This document shows positions 10,970 to 21,800 of a DNA stretch of 64,000 nt, in pieces. The stretch's first letter is position 1. The number at the start of each line of letters is the position of its first letter. The stretch is taken from assembly GCA_965153455.1 (NCBI GenBank), contig OZ234498.1, positions 18,662,001 through 18,726,000 on the forward strand, given 5' to 3'. The notes beneath the pieces are model-generated. The model was not told where the DNA came from and searched no databases. It worked only from the letters and a program-made list of their open reading frames with translations. This stretch comes from Sphagnum compactum (Eukaryota > Bryophyta > Sphagnopsida > Sphagnales). Made by a program: the position numbers and the translations under genes.

Positions 10970-13900
10970 ATTACTTTGGTGGAGGAACAATTAGTAACAT
11001 GGTGGAACATGCATTTCGGTTGATTCCAAATGGGCCAAGCTAATTTCTAACCATGGCTCCATGTGGGGCAACAAAGTCCAATGGATAAGATTTGGTGGGG
11101 TACTGGGGGGGGGGGGGGATTTGGGTCTAATCAATGTGTGTGCCCCAAATAATTTTATGGGGAAGAACACGATGTGGTAACATATGGCATCCTTGAACCA
11201 AATGATTGTAATTGGGTGTTTAGTGGAGACATTAATATGGTGGAGTCCAAACATGACAAAATTTTAGCATGTGGCAAACTTATTTTTTATAAAGAAAAGT
11301 TGGCATGGGGTGCCCTCGAAATGACATTTGGAGTAAAGGAATTGAAACACATTGCAAATAGTCTCAAATTTTCAGGAGACAACGGTAGGGGGAGGGAAGG
11401 GGGGAGGTATTGGCACATCTAGATAGAACTTATGTAATTAAAAGCTATGTACAAAATCCCAATTGTAACATACCTTATTATATATAGGAAGGGGATATGG
11501 GGTCAAGTCTAACCATCATCCTATTACTAGCATTTTAAAGATACATGAAGAGTTTGTGACAAATCACACTAAAAGACAAATGAAAAGTATTTTGATCAAG
11601 TGCAGGTTATTTCAAAAAGGTTTGGGGAAACCTTTTAGTCACCATGCATTTTTTTATTAGAACAAAAAAGTTCATCAAATGTTACTTGAAAGCTTTTGTA
11701 AAATGAAGGTTGTTGAATTCATTTGGTTCCAAAGGTTTATTTAAAACATGGCTTAGAAATTACACACATCAAACTTCAAAATATGATGTTGAACCCAAAT
11801 GAGAATAAGAGGTAGGTGACATCACTAAGAAAATGTAAAAACAAAAGAACATTAAGGCAATTGGGAATAGGTTTAAATATTGCATCAAATGGAAAGTGAA
11901 AAATAATGCCATGACAAAGGAATTTTTCATAATTATATGAGAAAAGTCCTATAAATTGTTGATCTTAAGTGCACTCAAAAACAAGAGAGAGTACTTGTGG
12001 TAACAAGAAAATTTAAAATGGAAGAAGTGTGCATGGAATCTTATGGAACCTTAGACAAGGATGAACTTATTTCTAGGGACATGGATGAACTGCAAAAGAA
12101 GGTCCTAGCCACAATTCCAAGGAAATTCATAGGTAATATGAACATTGTCTTTGTTGAACCCATCATGTAGTGGGAATTGAACAAAATAGTTGAACTAATG
12201 GCGAAAGGAGAGGCCCTTAGCCTTGATGGTATTGTTGTGGAATTTGACATTCATTTTTAGGACTTAATAAAAAAAACTTACTTTTGGATGATCTGAAAGA
12301 CCATCACCAAAAGTACGTTTCCAAATGGAATTACAAAAGGTTTAATCACCTTAAATTTTAAGGCATGTGAAAAGGAGAATTTTGGAAAGCAAAGACCCAT
12401 TACACAACTAAATGTGGTTAATAAGATATGTGCAAAAACCTTATAACTTAGGTTACAACCCATGCATATAAAAATTATCAGCCCATATCAAACAACATTT
12501 CTATCATTGAGATATAATTTTGGACAATATGTTGTTAGCCCATGAGACCATTGATTAAGCAATTAAATGTAATCAATCATCAATTTTTTTTAAATTAAAA
12601 TTTGCAAAAACATATATTAAAGTTGGTTATGACATCTTTTCCAAGTTATGAACAACTAGGTATGATTAAAAAGTTCATCTAAACATGGTTAAGTTTTTTT
12701 TTCAAGAGGTTGAAGTGGCAATGTGTTTGAATCCTGAGCTCTTTCGAAATCCAAAAGGGAGTAAGGCACTTGGGTGCCCCTTTCTTCCTTACATATTTTT
12801 CATTTTTAAAGAAATTTTCAATGTTATAATTAAAAAAACCATTAGGACTTAGGAGGTGAAAGGTGTTTGGCCACCACAAAAAGAAAAACAACAATTTTTC
12901 AATACCAATATGGTAATGATATAACCTTAACAATAGTAGGCAAAGAAAAAATATCATCACAACAATTGAAATGTTGCATATTTTCCTTTGGCCTATAATC
13001 AATTAGGGTAAGAATGTTGCATATCAAAGTGCAAAAAAATCCCCATATCCATATGGATAAAGAAATTTCAATGGAGGTAGGCATAAGAAAATGATCTTTC
13101 AAACTTATGGGGAAACTATTTGAGTTGGAGTTAAAATGAAAGATATGGATGAATTTTTTTTTACAAGATTAAGCAAGAAGTGAAAATATTAGACCTTTGT
13201 CCATCTCTCTTTAGTTGGAAAATGTTTAGTTGTCCATTTGGTCTTAAGTTCATCATTGTGGTTTTTAAAAAATGTTTGGGCATGATCCAAAAAGGTTATG
13301 AAATAAATATAAGTCCATGCTTAAGATTTTTCTGTGGGAAGGGGTGAACATTAATACACGCACGTGTCACTATTACAAAATGTGGGTGTAGTTCATTAGT
13401 CTTTGTTCCATGGATCAATGAATTCATTACATCCCCGTTAGGTCCCATTCATTGGGATTAGTGAATTCATTCAAAATCCAACAAAATCCAATGAAACCAC
13501 TTGGCATACATGGAAGCATTTTGTTGTAATGTGTGCACAATAGAAAGTGAGAGGATTGAGTCTTGTTGACCAAAAGGAGCACTAACCAATTGATGAACAA
13601 TTAGGTTTTATTTACTCGAAAATCAAGAAAATTAAATTTAAAGATTTTACTTTAATGCATGCAAAATTAATATAAACATGCCATCTTAACACAAAATGTG
13701 GGTACTTGATTTATGTTGAACACCAATTCAAGGACAAATGTTAACTAAAGGCTTCAAGGTACGGGGTTGGGCAATGCAAGTGTAAACTATGATTAGGAAG
13801 CTCAAATTTAAGCCATCGACATTAGTTAACTCAATCTTCAAACTGAACATTTGGTGATATATGAAACTTTGAAAAAAGGTTTTTGGCATTTCAATTTTAA

Positions 13901-16010
13901 GAGCAGAAGGATTGCACAAAAGGAACCTTTCAAGAACATAAGGGATTTATGGGACCAAGATAGAGGTGAACTTTAATACCATGGGAAACAATTCAAAAGA
14001 GATATCAATTTGAAGGAGAAAGGGTGTTTAGGAAACCTATAGTTAATACTTTATCTTAAGGTTGTCTTAGTGAGTTGACAAACCTAAGGACGCAAAAATA
14101 ACAAGACGAATGGGTTATAATTTTCAAAGATGAAGTATTTACATATCTCAATGTAATATATTGTGCAATAAGCCATTTAAAACCATATTACAATGTGACT
14201 ATTCTAACATTTTGAATTCCTTACAAGGTACCACTTTATTTAAAGTTAGGTAGAAGTGGGTGAAAACCTTTCAACAATTGTTGTCACAAGAATAATTTTT
14301 CTACATTTTGTTTTTTTTGTAATGTATGGACATCACATCTTGAATTATTTTGGTTTGTTTTAAGTACATTTAATTAACTTAAAACTTTTAAACTAATCAA
14401 TTCTTTAAAAATTCAACAAACATTGAAATTTTAATATATATGACATATATTTGTGATGAAATAATGTTCATCACAAAATATATACTTCAAAACTAGGGCA
14501 ATAGGTGGAATTTTTCATAATTTTTGTTTTGGTGAATGATATTAACATACATTTAATTAGATCTAGGGCCATTCAAAATTTAAGATCTTATGTTGAAAAT
14601 CCATTCATTTTTATTATTTTTGGCATTGTTTCAAGAATAAATGAATAATAGTTTTTTTTTTCAAGAAAAAAATCAATACTATATGAAAAAGGAGAAACTT
14701 ATAAATTGGGCATTGCCTTATTTTTTTCATTTTGCATTTTTAAAATTATGTTTCATGAACCATAAACATGAAACCTTATGGTCATTGAAAAAATTTATGT
14801 TATATATTTGTGTACATTAATTTTATCATTGATCATTTTCATTTATCAATTGGATCAAAATTAACTTTGACTTAAAATGAACTTTGAGTTTCAAAATGTT
14901 GATATGCACATTTGAAAATTTTGCTTGTATTTAAGATTACCAAAAAATGCTTTCAAAATTTTAATTTTTTGTGTATTACGGTATTGGGTATACATTTTTT
15001 GGATAAAAAATGGTCCACTTGTAATGTGATTCACCCAATTCCATGACCTTTTAATTCTTACACAAATAAGCAAAATACATAAGTGAGGCTTGACAAGTCA
15101 TGAGGATCATTTCAATGGGTGCAAAGGTCCAAATAGGTCACATTTCTATTTTTATTGTGAGCCCTTAATTACTCTCAAATTCAACCCCATTAATTCAAGT
15201 TGGTTGGGTCACAAGGAGACAAGGCCTATATTATTCAGGCAAGAAGGCAATTCACCAATGCTAGAATGAAACTAAAAAAAATCATCCTTGACAAGTGGTC
15301 ATTGATTTTATCAAGGTTTTAAAAATTGAAGTGGAATGATGTATGGCTTCGTATGATTGCAAATAAAGATTTCAAATTGATTTGGGCAATACGACACAAT
15401 GCATTGGCAACAAATGCATGGTGTGCCAAAGTTAATGATGGGATTATTGGCAATTGCATATCATGTCAAACATGAACACCCAAAACATATTTCATCAATT
15501 TTCAAAATGTGAAAAAACATGAGCAACTTGGATGTGGGCATTAACATTCATACACAAAGTCAAATTTCCAACGCACATTGACAAGCAATGACAAGGGTTG
15601 GATATGGAACATTGCATTTTCAACAAATGCCTACCCAATTAGAAGATTAGGCAATTATGCCCTATTTAAACCTTGTTAAAAGGAGTTACAATGTGGTTCA
15701 TTTGGAGAAAGCAAATTAGTTTACAATGAGAATTGTTAGACATACATGCAATTACATATGTTGATGTGAGAAGGACTAGTTTATTATGGTAGTTGAATGA
15801 CAAGTTGAACATGATTGGCTCCGACATTTTGACAAGATGTGGTGTCCACACCACACTATTTGTGCTAGGGGTGACAAAAGAGCTAAATGGACCTATCAAT
15901 TACTTAGGAGATGTAGGTTTATGCAGTAGTTGCTTTTGTTTGTTGTTGGTTGAGGTTGGGTTTCTCTTTAGTCCTAGTTGCTTTTAATGTTTTTTTTTTT
16001 TTTTTTTGCA
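10970..16010 (+). mobile_element. Heavily mutated L1-type LINE (endonuclease, reverse transcriptase, zinc knuckle)
   Basis: Fragments of a plant L1-like ORF2 appear in order across all three plus frames. Endonuclease: GDINMVES at about 11230 and, near 11510, SNHHPIT, where the family has SDH. Reverse transcriptase: MAKGEALSLDGIVVEF at about 12200, then GKQRPITQLNVVNKICAK, LRLQPM and DNMLLAHETI. A region resembling RQGCPLAPYLF lies near 12750, and QYGNDITL near 12910 sits where the catalytic Y/FADD should be. A downstream LSL-GR-LV...SSLWF block follows near 13210. The C-terminal part at 15300-15560 has a cysteine pair (GNCISCQT) followed by QNVKK, resembling the RVT zinc-binding domain. Many stops, frameshifts and lost catalytic residues mean it is dead. 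The 5' end is uncertain. The 3' end is taken near the T-rich tract at 15990-16007. Confidence 0.8.
11105..11118. repeat. Poly(G) run, 14 bases, inside the LINE endonuclease region
   Basis: Fourteen G interrupt the endonuclease-like reading frame (WIRFGGVLGGG...). It is either a slippage mutation or a place where the assembly length may be wrong. Confidence 0.9.
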
Positions 16011-16129
16011 ATAGAGTTGGTCCATTTTTGTTCAAACAACAAATGTACAATTACATTTTCTAAGGGTTGTGGGTGTAGGAGTAAAGCCTATGGGTGAGGG
16101 GTATTACTTAAAACAAGAGGCCTAGAATG

Positions 16130-16340
16130 AATTTATAGGCAAGTCTGACTCCTTATTTTGAGAATGTCCCTTGCTCACAGGCTTTACCCTTTGCAAAACA
16201 TGAAGTGAACATTATCATGAATGTAAAGATACATGAGACATAGACATAAGAATCCATACAAGTTTTTAGAAAGATCTTGTAAAGTAGATGTTTGGAAGGA
16301 AGAAAATTTTTATAGTAAAAAATTGTAGAATGTTCCAAAA
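16130..16340 (+). repeat. Dispersed repeat R2, copy 2
   Basis: Contains cttattttgagaatgtccc followed by aaaacatgaagtgaacatta and tcatgaatgtaaa, in the same order as at 6240-6545 and 19130-19300. It directly follows the LINE tail. Confidence 0.55.
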
Positions 16341-16510
16341 AGTTAAATTAGCAAAAGGTTTTAAAGGTCACCTTGGCACAAGGTTCAAAAAGACAACATG
16401 AAGGATGGATGGTGCATGAATAGGAAACAGTGGTGCATTAGGGTCCATTCTATCCCAAAAGAAGTGCAGCTTCCAAGGTGTTACCTTAGAAAGGAGGAGT
16501 CTATAAACCT

Positions 16511-16540
16511 TAAACCCTAAACCCTAACCCTAAACCCTAA
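16511..16540 (+). repeat. Interstitial telomeric tract (CCCTAAA)n
   Basis: Four and a half plant-type units (CCCTAAA, one shortened to CCCTAA). A shorter pair of the same word lies in intron 1 of the GTPase gene near 3318-3333. Confidence 0.85.
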
Positions 16541-16891
16541 AGAGTCTAGCACTACACACATCACTGGCAACTGGGGTAACACATTATTATTAAAGTCAAA
16601 TAATAGGAATAGCCATTTATAGGCTATATAGCAGCATAAATGCACTTAAAGGCTTGACCTTGAATGTTGTGCACATTCATGCTATTTTTCCATTTAGGGA
16701 GCTCAATGCTACCGTTAGGCTAGTAGTTCAAAACCCATTGGAAAACTGCAGCTTGTTCCCCACCGCACCCCCTCACTCACTCACGTTCTGCCCCCTCACT
16801 ATTTATACTAATTATTAGTATGAGGCCAGTAAGCAAACAACCCTGAATTATGACTTATGACTTTCACGTACCCCTAACCACACGCTCTAGT

Positions 16892-17192
16892 TAACATTAC
16901 CTTAACCTAGGGTCAGTTTTCACATTGACAAAACGAATAATTATTTTTTTCAAAAAATGAAAATTTTAAAATAAAAAAATTAAATAATCTTTTAAAAAAA
17001 ATGTAAATAAATATGATACTCTCATCTATTATAATATTGTGATATGAGTAGTGAAATTATTCAAAGTTTACAGCCTTTGATAATTATTATGATGATTTTC
17101 AAACATGTGTACTTCATATTTTCACATAATTTTCTTTTCACTATTTAAAAGATTACTTAATGATGAAACTGACCTTAGGGTAAGGTATTGTA
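16892..17192. mobile_element. Candidate MITE, about 300 bp with terminal inverted repeats of about 30 bp
   Basis: The left end (taacattaccttaaccta...) and the reverse complement of the right end (ttacaataccttacccta...) match at about 25 of 30 positions, both continuing into ggtcagttt. The interior is very AT-rich and non-coding, as in MITEs. I see no clear target-site duplication, so the superfamily is left open. Confidence 0.6.
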
Positions 17193-17671
17193 ATTTGTAT
17201 CTCACAAACAGCACCCCCTTCCTCCATCTCGGAGGAATGGTATTTGACGTGATATGACCACCAGTCACCTTCGACTAGGTAACCAGGGTTACGCTGCCCG
17301 TTACTGGAAATGGAAACAGCCCAGTCACAACAGGGGCTATTTTTTTGGTAACTGACAGACTTGAGAGCCAGTTATCGGACATAACTGACCGCAAATAAAA
17401 ATGGAGGCAAATTATTTTTATCCATGAAAAGAACAGGTAATAATAATACCTTTTCAAATCGGGATGTCGAGATTAGGTTGAGATTTGCATTTTGCATTGG
17501 CTTATTATGCCTTGGTTATCCCCCTTCCCATCCTCTCTTGATATTCCATTTAGTGTATCATTTCAAGCCTGGAATGACCACCAAATATGAGCTTGTGAAC
17601 ATATACACATATCATTAAATATAACATGTGAGGTTGATGCCACGGTTTCCAAAGGATCTAGAAAACAATAG

Positions 17672-18590
17672 AGTTATCTGTAAAGTCACCCTCTCTTCAC
17701 CCTCTCTTTGGGCCTGCTTTCACCCCATCCCCTCTTTCAGTTGTATCTGCGAAGTAATGAAATTTTTATTATATCTCAGTATGAAATGCTGAATCTCAGC
17801 ATTTAATGCACAAGGTTTGGGAGTAATTATGGCAGTCGTACAGGTACTGGTTATATAGGTAGGAGTAGCGAAAATATATGTAGCGTTAGTGGAGGCGCTA
17901 AGGAAAAATGAAAGACAAGATGAAACTGAGTTCACCACTAAAATTGCTGGAAAAACTAGTTTAGGTCCCAGTTACGTTTGATGCCCTGTTTGGTTCCCTT
18001 TTTGGTGCCCTATTATGCTGAAACTGACCGTTCTCACCCCGAAATCGCAAGACTTTACTGATAATTCTAATGTCTTATCATCTCAATGATAAAAACATTC
18101 TTAAAAATTTCCAAGTTATATGCAGACAAAAGATTTGTAAGGTTTAACAAAACTTTACTGTACATAGCTTCTACAAGCTTGAAACCTCCACAAACTTTAT
18201 CCAAAATGGAAGATGCTATGAAAAGGAAAATCAAATTTATTTCATGTGAACAACCACCCCATTGTAAACCAAAAAAATTTGTTTTTAATGTGCACAAAGA
18301 CCTAGCTAATTATTTTTTAGTGTACTTAGAAGTTTCCTTATAGGGTGAAAAGGTCTGTCTAATTCCTGTGGGGGCTTTATGATTTTCATAAATTCACCTA
18401 TACTCTCCACAGGCTTTACAAAACTTGTAAAGGCCACTTCTAGTGCTTCTTGCCACATAGCCCTGGTATTTCTGCACATTAAAGCCCTTGGATGAGGGGC
18501 ATTATCAGATTTGAATTGTGCTCAGCCCCATTAGGCCTTGCCTTGTGTGGGCCCTTATTCTGGTTAAGCCCTTGCCCAAGTGGTTTTATA
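17672..18590 (+). repeat. Dispersed repeat R1, copy 1
   Basis: Starts with gttatctgtaaagtcaccct and ggcctgctttcacccc. It continues with catttaatgcacaaggtt, gaaaatatatgt and gaaactgagttcac, and ends with tgtgtgggcccttattctgg. The same words occur in the same order at 41680-42445. The first 110 bp occur inverted at 27300-27410. Non-coding and of unknown class. Confidence 0.7.
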
Positions 18591-18599
18591 CATACCACA

Positions 18600-20240
18600 T
18601 TTTGGGGACTAATGGTGTCAAATAATGCAAAGGTATGTTGCAGGGCCCAACAACCTTCTTGATTTGGTTCTTAGGAATTTTAGCCTGAATTTGTTTTTAA
18701 TGGCTGCTTGCCTTCATCCTTTACTGGTCCATTGGAGGCTGCAACAATGAATGAAGAAAGTGTTTGATGCTTTGAATTAACATTGAAATGTTTGATAATG
18801 GCTTGAGCAACACTCACGTGCGTTGAAATGGTTTCAAAGTGTTAAAAATTACTAATCCGTCAATCCATCAAGCTTCAAATGTTTGTCACAACTCACCCAC
18901 GATCTTCACTTCATTGATTTATTTGTTTGATGTGCTAGTTCTTAGATTATAGAGCTTTTCACAATTTGACTAGTGAGAATGTTTAAAAGCTTCTAAACAG
19001 CTTCACATGCTTAAGGGTTAAAAATTGGAATCACAAATCTTGCCCTTCCCCCCATATGTTTGTTGGATGAATGTGAGATTGGCTCAAGAGTTGTGTCAAT
19101 AAAAATGTGCACCTTAACTTCACATGGAAATGTATATGGCTTACTATAGGCCACTTATTTTGGGAACGTCCCTCACCCATGACATTTACTAATGATATAG
19201 GTCAAGGTGAACATTATCATGAACATAAGCATGTGCACATAGATGATCAAGACGCATACCAAGAAAATGGTTCTCACATTTAGGGTCTCTCTGTCCATAA
19301 GGCTACAGTGATCACAGTTAACACATAATGTGATATGATCCCAACACCCTAGAGAAAAATCCCCATACGAAGAAAATGAGCGCCTTGTTTCTTGCCACAT
19401 GGGTAGGCACATTCCATCGAAGAGTTGCTTGCAATGGTGTTGCAAATATGTAATTAATCAATGTTAAGAACTTTGAGAGAACACATTAAAAAAAGAAGAA
19501 GATGTCACTTTGTGATGAGTCAGAGTTTGACTTGCAGCTCTTACAGTTGGTCAATGCTTGATTGATAGAGCTTGTATGAATGAGCACATGTTATTGCAAA
19601 AAATATTTGAAAGATTGTTGTGATCACAAAATCTATGATTCCAGCAGCCTGATTTATAATGTCTTTTCTCCTTTAGATTGCACCCAAATCTTAGACCTAA
19701 TAAGCATGCATAATTCCCCTTGGATGGTGGGTATGTTTGGGTTTAAGCATGGGATATCTGTAATATTAAAAAAATAATTTAAATAGATTTTGGTATTTTT
19801 ATCATGGTACCAACCAGTGTTTTTTTTGGCTATTTTGGGTTATAGCTAAAATAGTGGTGATCCATAGGAAGATTTAGCCAAATTTGGTTACAAAATATGT
19901 TTAAAATATTTTAAACATCCTTATATAATTTTTGGCAATTTAGTTGAAACGTGGAAAGAAATGCGGCAAATTTTTTTTAATTTTGGTCGAATTCTGGTTA
20001 TTAAAATACTAAAATCACATTATTTTAGCACTTTTAATTTTTAATGTAACATTTTGACTATATGTAACCAACAAAAAAAAAACTGATACCCACCAATAAT
20101 TTGATTTAATACCCACCCAACGGAAAGGCACCACCCCCAATGTTTTGCCATTTTTGACAAAGAAATTGAGAAAAAAATTTTAATTGTAAATTTGACTAAA
20201 AACAATTCGCCAAAATCTCAATATTAATAAAAACACAAAC
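18600..20240. other. Intergenic stretch upstream of the first myosin-binding gene
   Basis: AT-rich, no coding sequence seen. Apart from the R2 copy at 19130-19300 nothing is recognisable. Confidence 0.5.
19130..19300 (+). repeat. Dispersed repeat R2, copy 3
   Basis: cttattttgggaacgtccct, then acccatgacatttac, then aaggtgaacattatcatgaa match the order of R2 copies 1 and 2. Confidence 0.55.
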
Positions 20241-20243
20241 AAA

Positions 20244-20261
20244 GCGCGCGCGCGCGCACAC
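20244..20261. repeat. (GC)n-(AC)n alternating purine-pyrimidine tract
   Basis: GCGCGCGCGCGCGC runs directly into ACACA, a classic Z-DNA-prone composition. It lies about 1.3 kb upstream of the first myosin-binding coding region. Confidence 0.85.
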
Positions 20262-20494
20262 AGAGGTACCAAAGTGGAGGGCTTATTTTTACACTAGAAC
20301 TCCTTGTAATAAGTAACTAACACGCTTTTTATTTTCAATTTCTTGGGAGTAGAGTTTTTAGGGTCTCTCAAATTTATTAGAGTTTTAGTTTGACCCCAAT
20401 TTATTTATTTATTTCTTCATTTTCGTGTGGCGCAACGCTCGAGTGTTGGCTCCAGGGCGGGGGTGTCGTTTGCGGTAGCGAAAGTCGCGTCTTT

Positions 20495-20495
20495 G

Positions 20496-20526
<31 letters not shown>

Positions 20527-20549
20527 GACGACGACGACGACGACGACGA
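20495..20549. repeat. Compound microsatellite (GCT)n(GAC)n
   Basis: About ten GCT-type units followed at once by eight GAC units, in the leader of the first myosin-binding gene. Confidence 0.95.
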
Positions 20550-20902
20550 TTCTCTCTGCTTTCTGTTTTCCCTTCCGTGGTTTGCTGCGAGAATCCCTCC
20601 ACTTCACAACGCTTCGTGTGACTCCTTTGATGCGTCGATGACGTATGTAGGTATGGTCTGCTGTTTCGTTCCCTCTTTTGTTTTTTGACCCCTCCCTCTT
20701 TTTCCGCGGGGTTCAGGAGGGCGAATTGGACCAAGAGCTTTGTCTGCTTCTCTTCATTGTTCTTCGGTTGAAAGAGGAAGAAGAGTAACGCTCTCTACAT
20801 GCATGTGGTTCTGTCCTCGATCCACTCTTTTTAAGTAAATTTCTTCTTCATCTTCTTCTTTTGTTATTGTTATTTCGACAGAATAATTGAAAAGCTCCGA
20901 TT

Positions 20903-20925
20903 TGTGTGTGTGTGTGTGTGTGTGT
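20903..20925. repeat. (GT)n microsatellite
   Basis: Eleven GT units in the leader. The paralogous gene has a comparable (TG)n tract at 44013-44045. Confidence 0.95.
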
Positions 20926-21534
20926 TTTTGGGTGGTACAGGGGGGAGGGTGATCGCTATTGAGAGCTTGCAAAGTATTAGTAGTGTTTACCTCTTTCAGT
21001 GTTTTTTTTGCGGAATTTTAAGTTCGAGATCTCTTTTCCGTTGTAGCAGCAGCAGCAGCAGCGTAGGAAGGAGGACGTGTCGTTTGTTCTTGTTGCTGCA
21101 GGAGATGTGTGTTATAGAGTGGGGAAGGAGTTTAGATTTGCTTGAGAAGACGCAGTCCGAGATGCGAAAGAAAGGGAACACATACGGATTTGGCACGCGA
21201 ATCTGAGATCAACGAGTAGCGGAGGCCTTTCGCCAGAGGAGAGAGATCAGGCAGTGCGATACCGAAGTGCTGCTGTTACCAGAAGTAAGGATCGCCTTCT
21301 TTCTTGTCATCGGTGATGGTCTGCCAACTCCTTGCGATGATCTTCGTTCTTTGCCTGATCCCCTTCTTCTGCAGATGATGCCGTTTCTCTTTAATGACGA
21401 TGATCCGATGTGCTGAAAGCGGAACTCAGATGCGAGACTTAGGAGAAATCATCAAGCATAGACAGTGAAGGATTATCATCCTGAGGCGCGCCTACAATAC
21501 TGTTGCATTCATACGATCGCATCTGAATTCAGGT

Positions 21535-21800
21535 ATGAGAAGCTTGGAGATGGCATGGAGAGCGAGAGAGAGAGGCCTTATTGCAGAGAACGCTGGAGCT
21601 GATGTTTTCTGGAGCGCATCTTTGAAGCTCATTGATGCATTCTGTAGATCTGATCTTAGTTTTGCTGTTGCTTTCGAGCGTTGTGATCACTACTGTGCTT
21701 CATACGAATATCTGGTTTGCAGATCCCTTGTTCAGCTTTGTGAGGCGACGACGACTATAGCAACCAAACTGGCAGACGCGAATCCTCCTCTGCGAAAGGA
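21535..21800 (+). pseudogene. Broken N-terminal anchor region of the first myosin-binding gene
   Basis: Homologous to the start of the paralog at 44504: LEMAW...GADVFWSAS matches LDMEW...AGAFFWSAS. After FWSAS the hydrophobic helix is only readable in a different frame (LILVLLLLSSVVITTV, from 21650). The coiled-coil domain is in a third frame, open from 21744. Between shared landmarks (gatct, gatcac, cccttgttc) this copy is 5 and then 8 bases shorter than the paralog. The membrane anchor is therefore out of frame here, by real indels or by assembly errors. Confidence 0.7.

Larger units (their letters stand above)
20380..21534 (+). promoter_or_regulatory. Promoter / 5' leader region of the first myosin-binding gene
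   Basis: GC content rises sharply here. The region holds CTG/CGA trinucleotide tracts, a (GT)n tract at 20903-20925 and a short GCA run near 21045-21060. Several open frames across it owe their length to the trinucleotide runs and are not credible proteins. A possible 5' UTR intron runs from a GTAAGG at about 21284 to an AG just before 21533. No TATA box could be chosen with confidence. Confidence 0.45.

Noticed and set aside
16511-16540. Telomeric words as a chromosome end
   Set aside because: Only about 30 bp long, with tens of kilobases of ordinary sequence on both sides.
20390-20734. Ala/Thr-, Ser/Arg- and Leu/Arg-repeat reading frames
   Set aside because: Their length comes from the GCT/GAC microsatellite, which is open in several frames on both strands.
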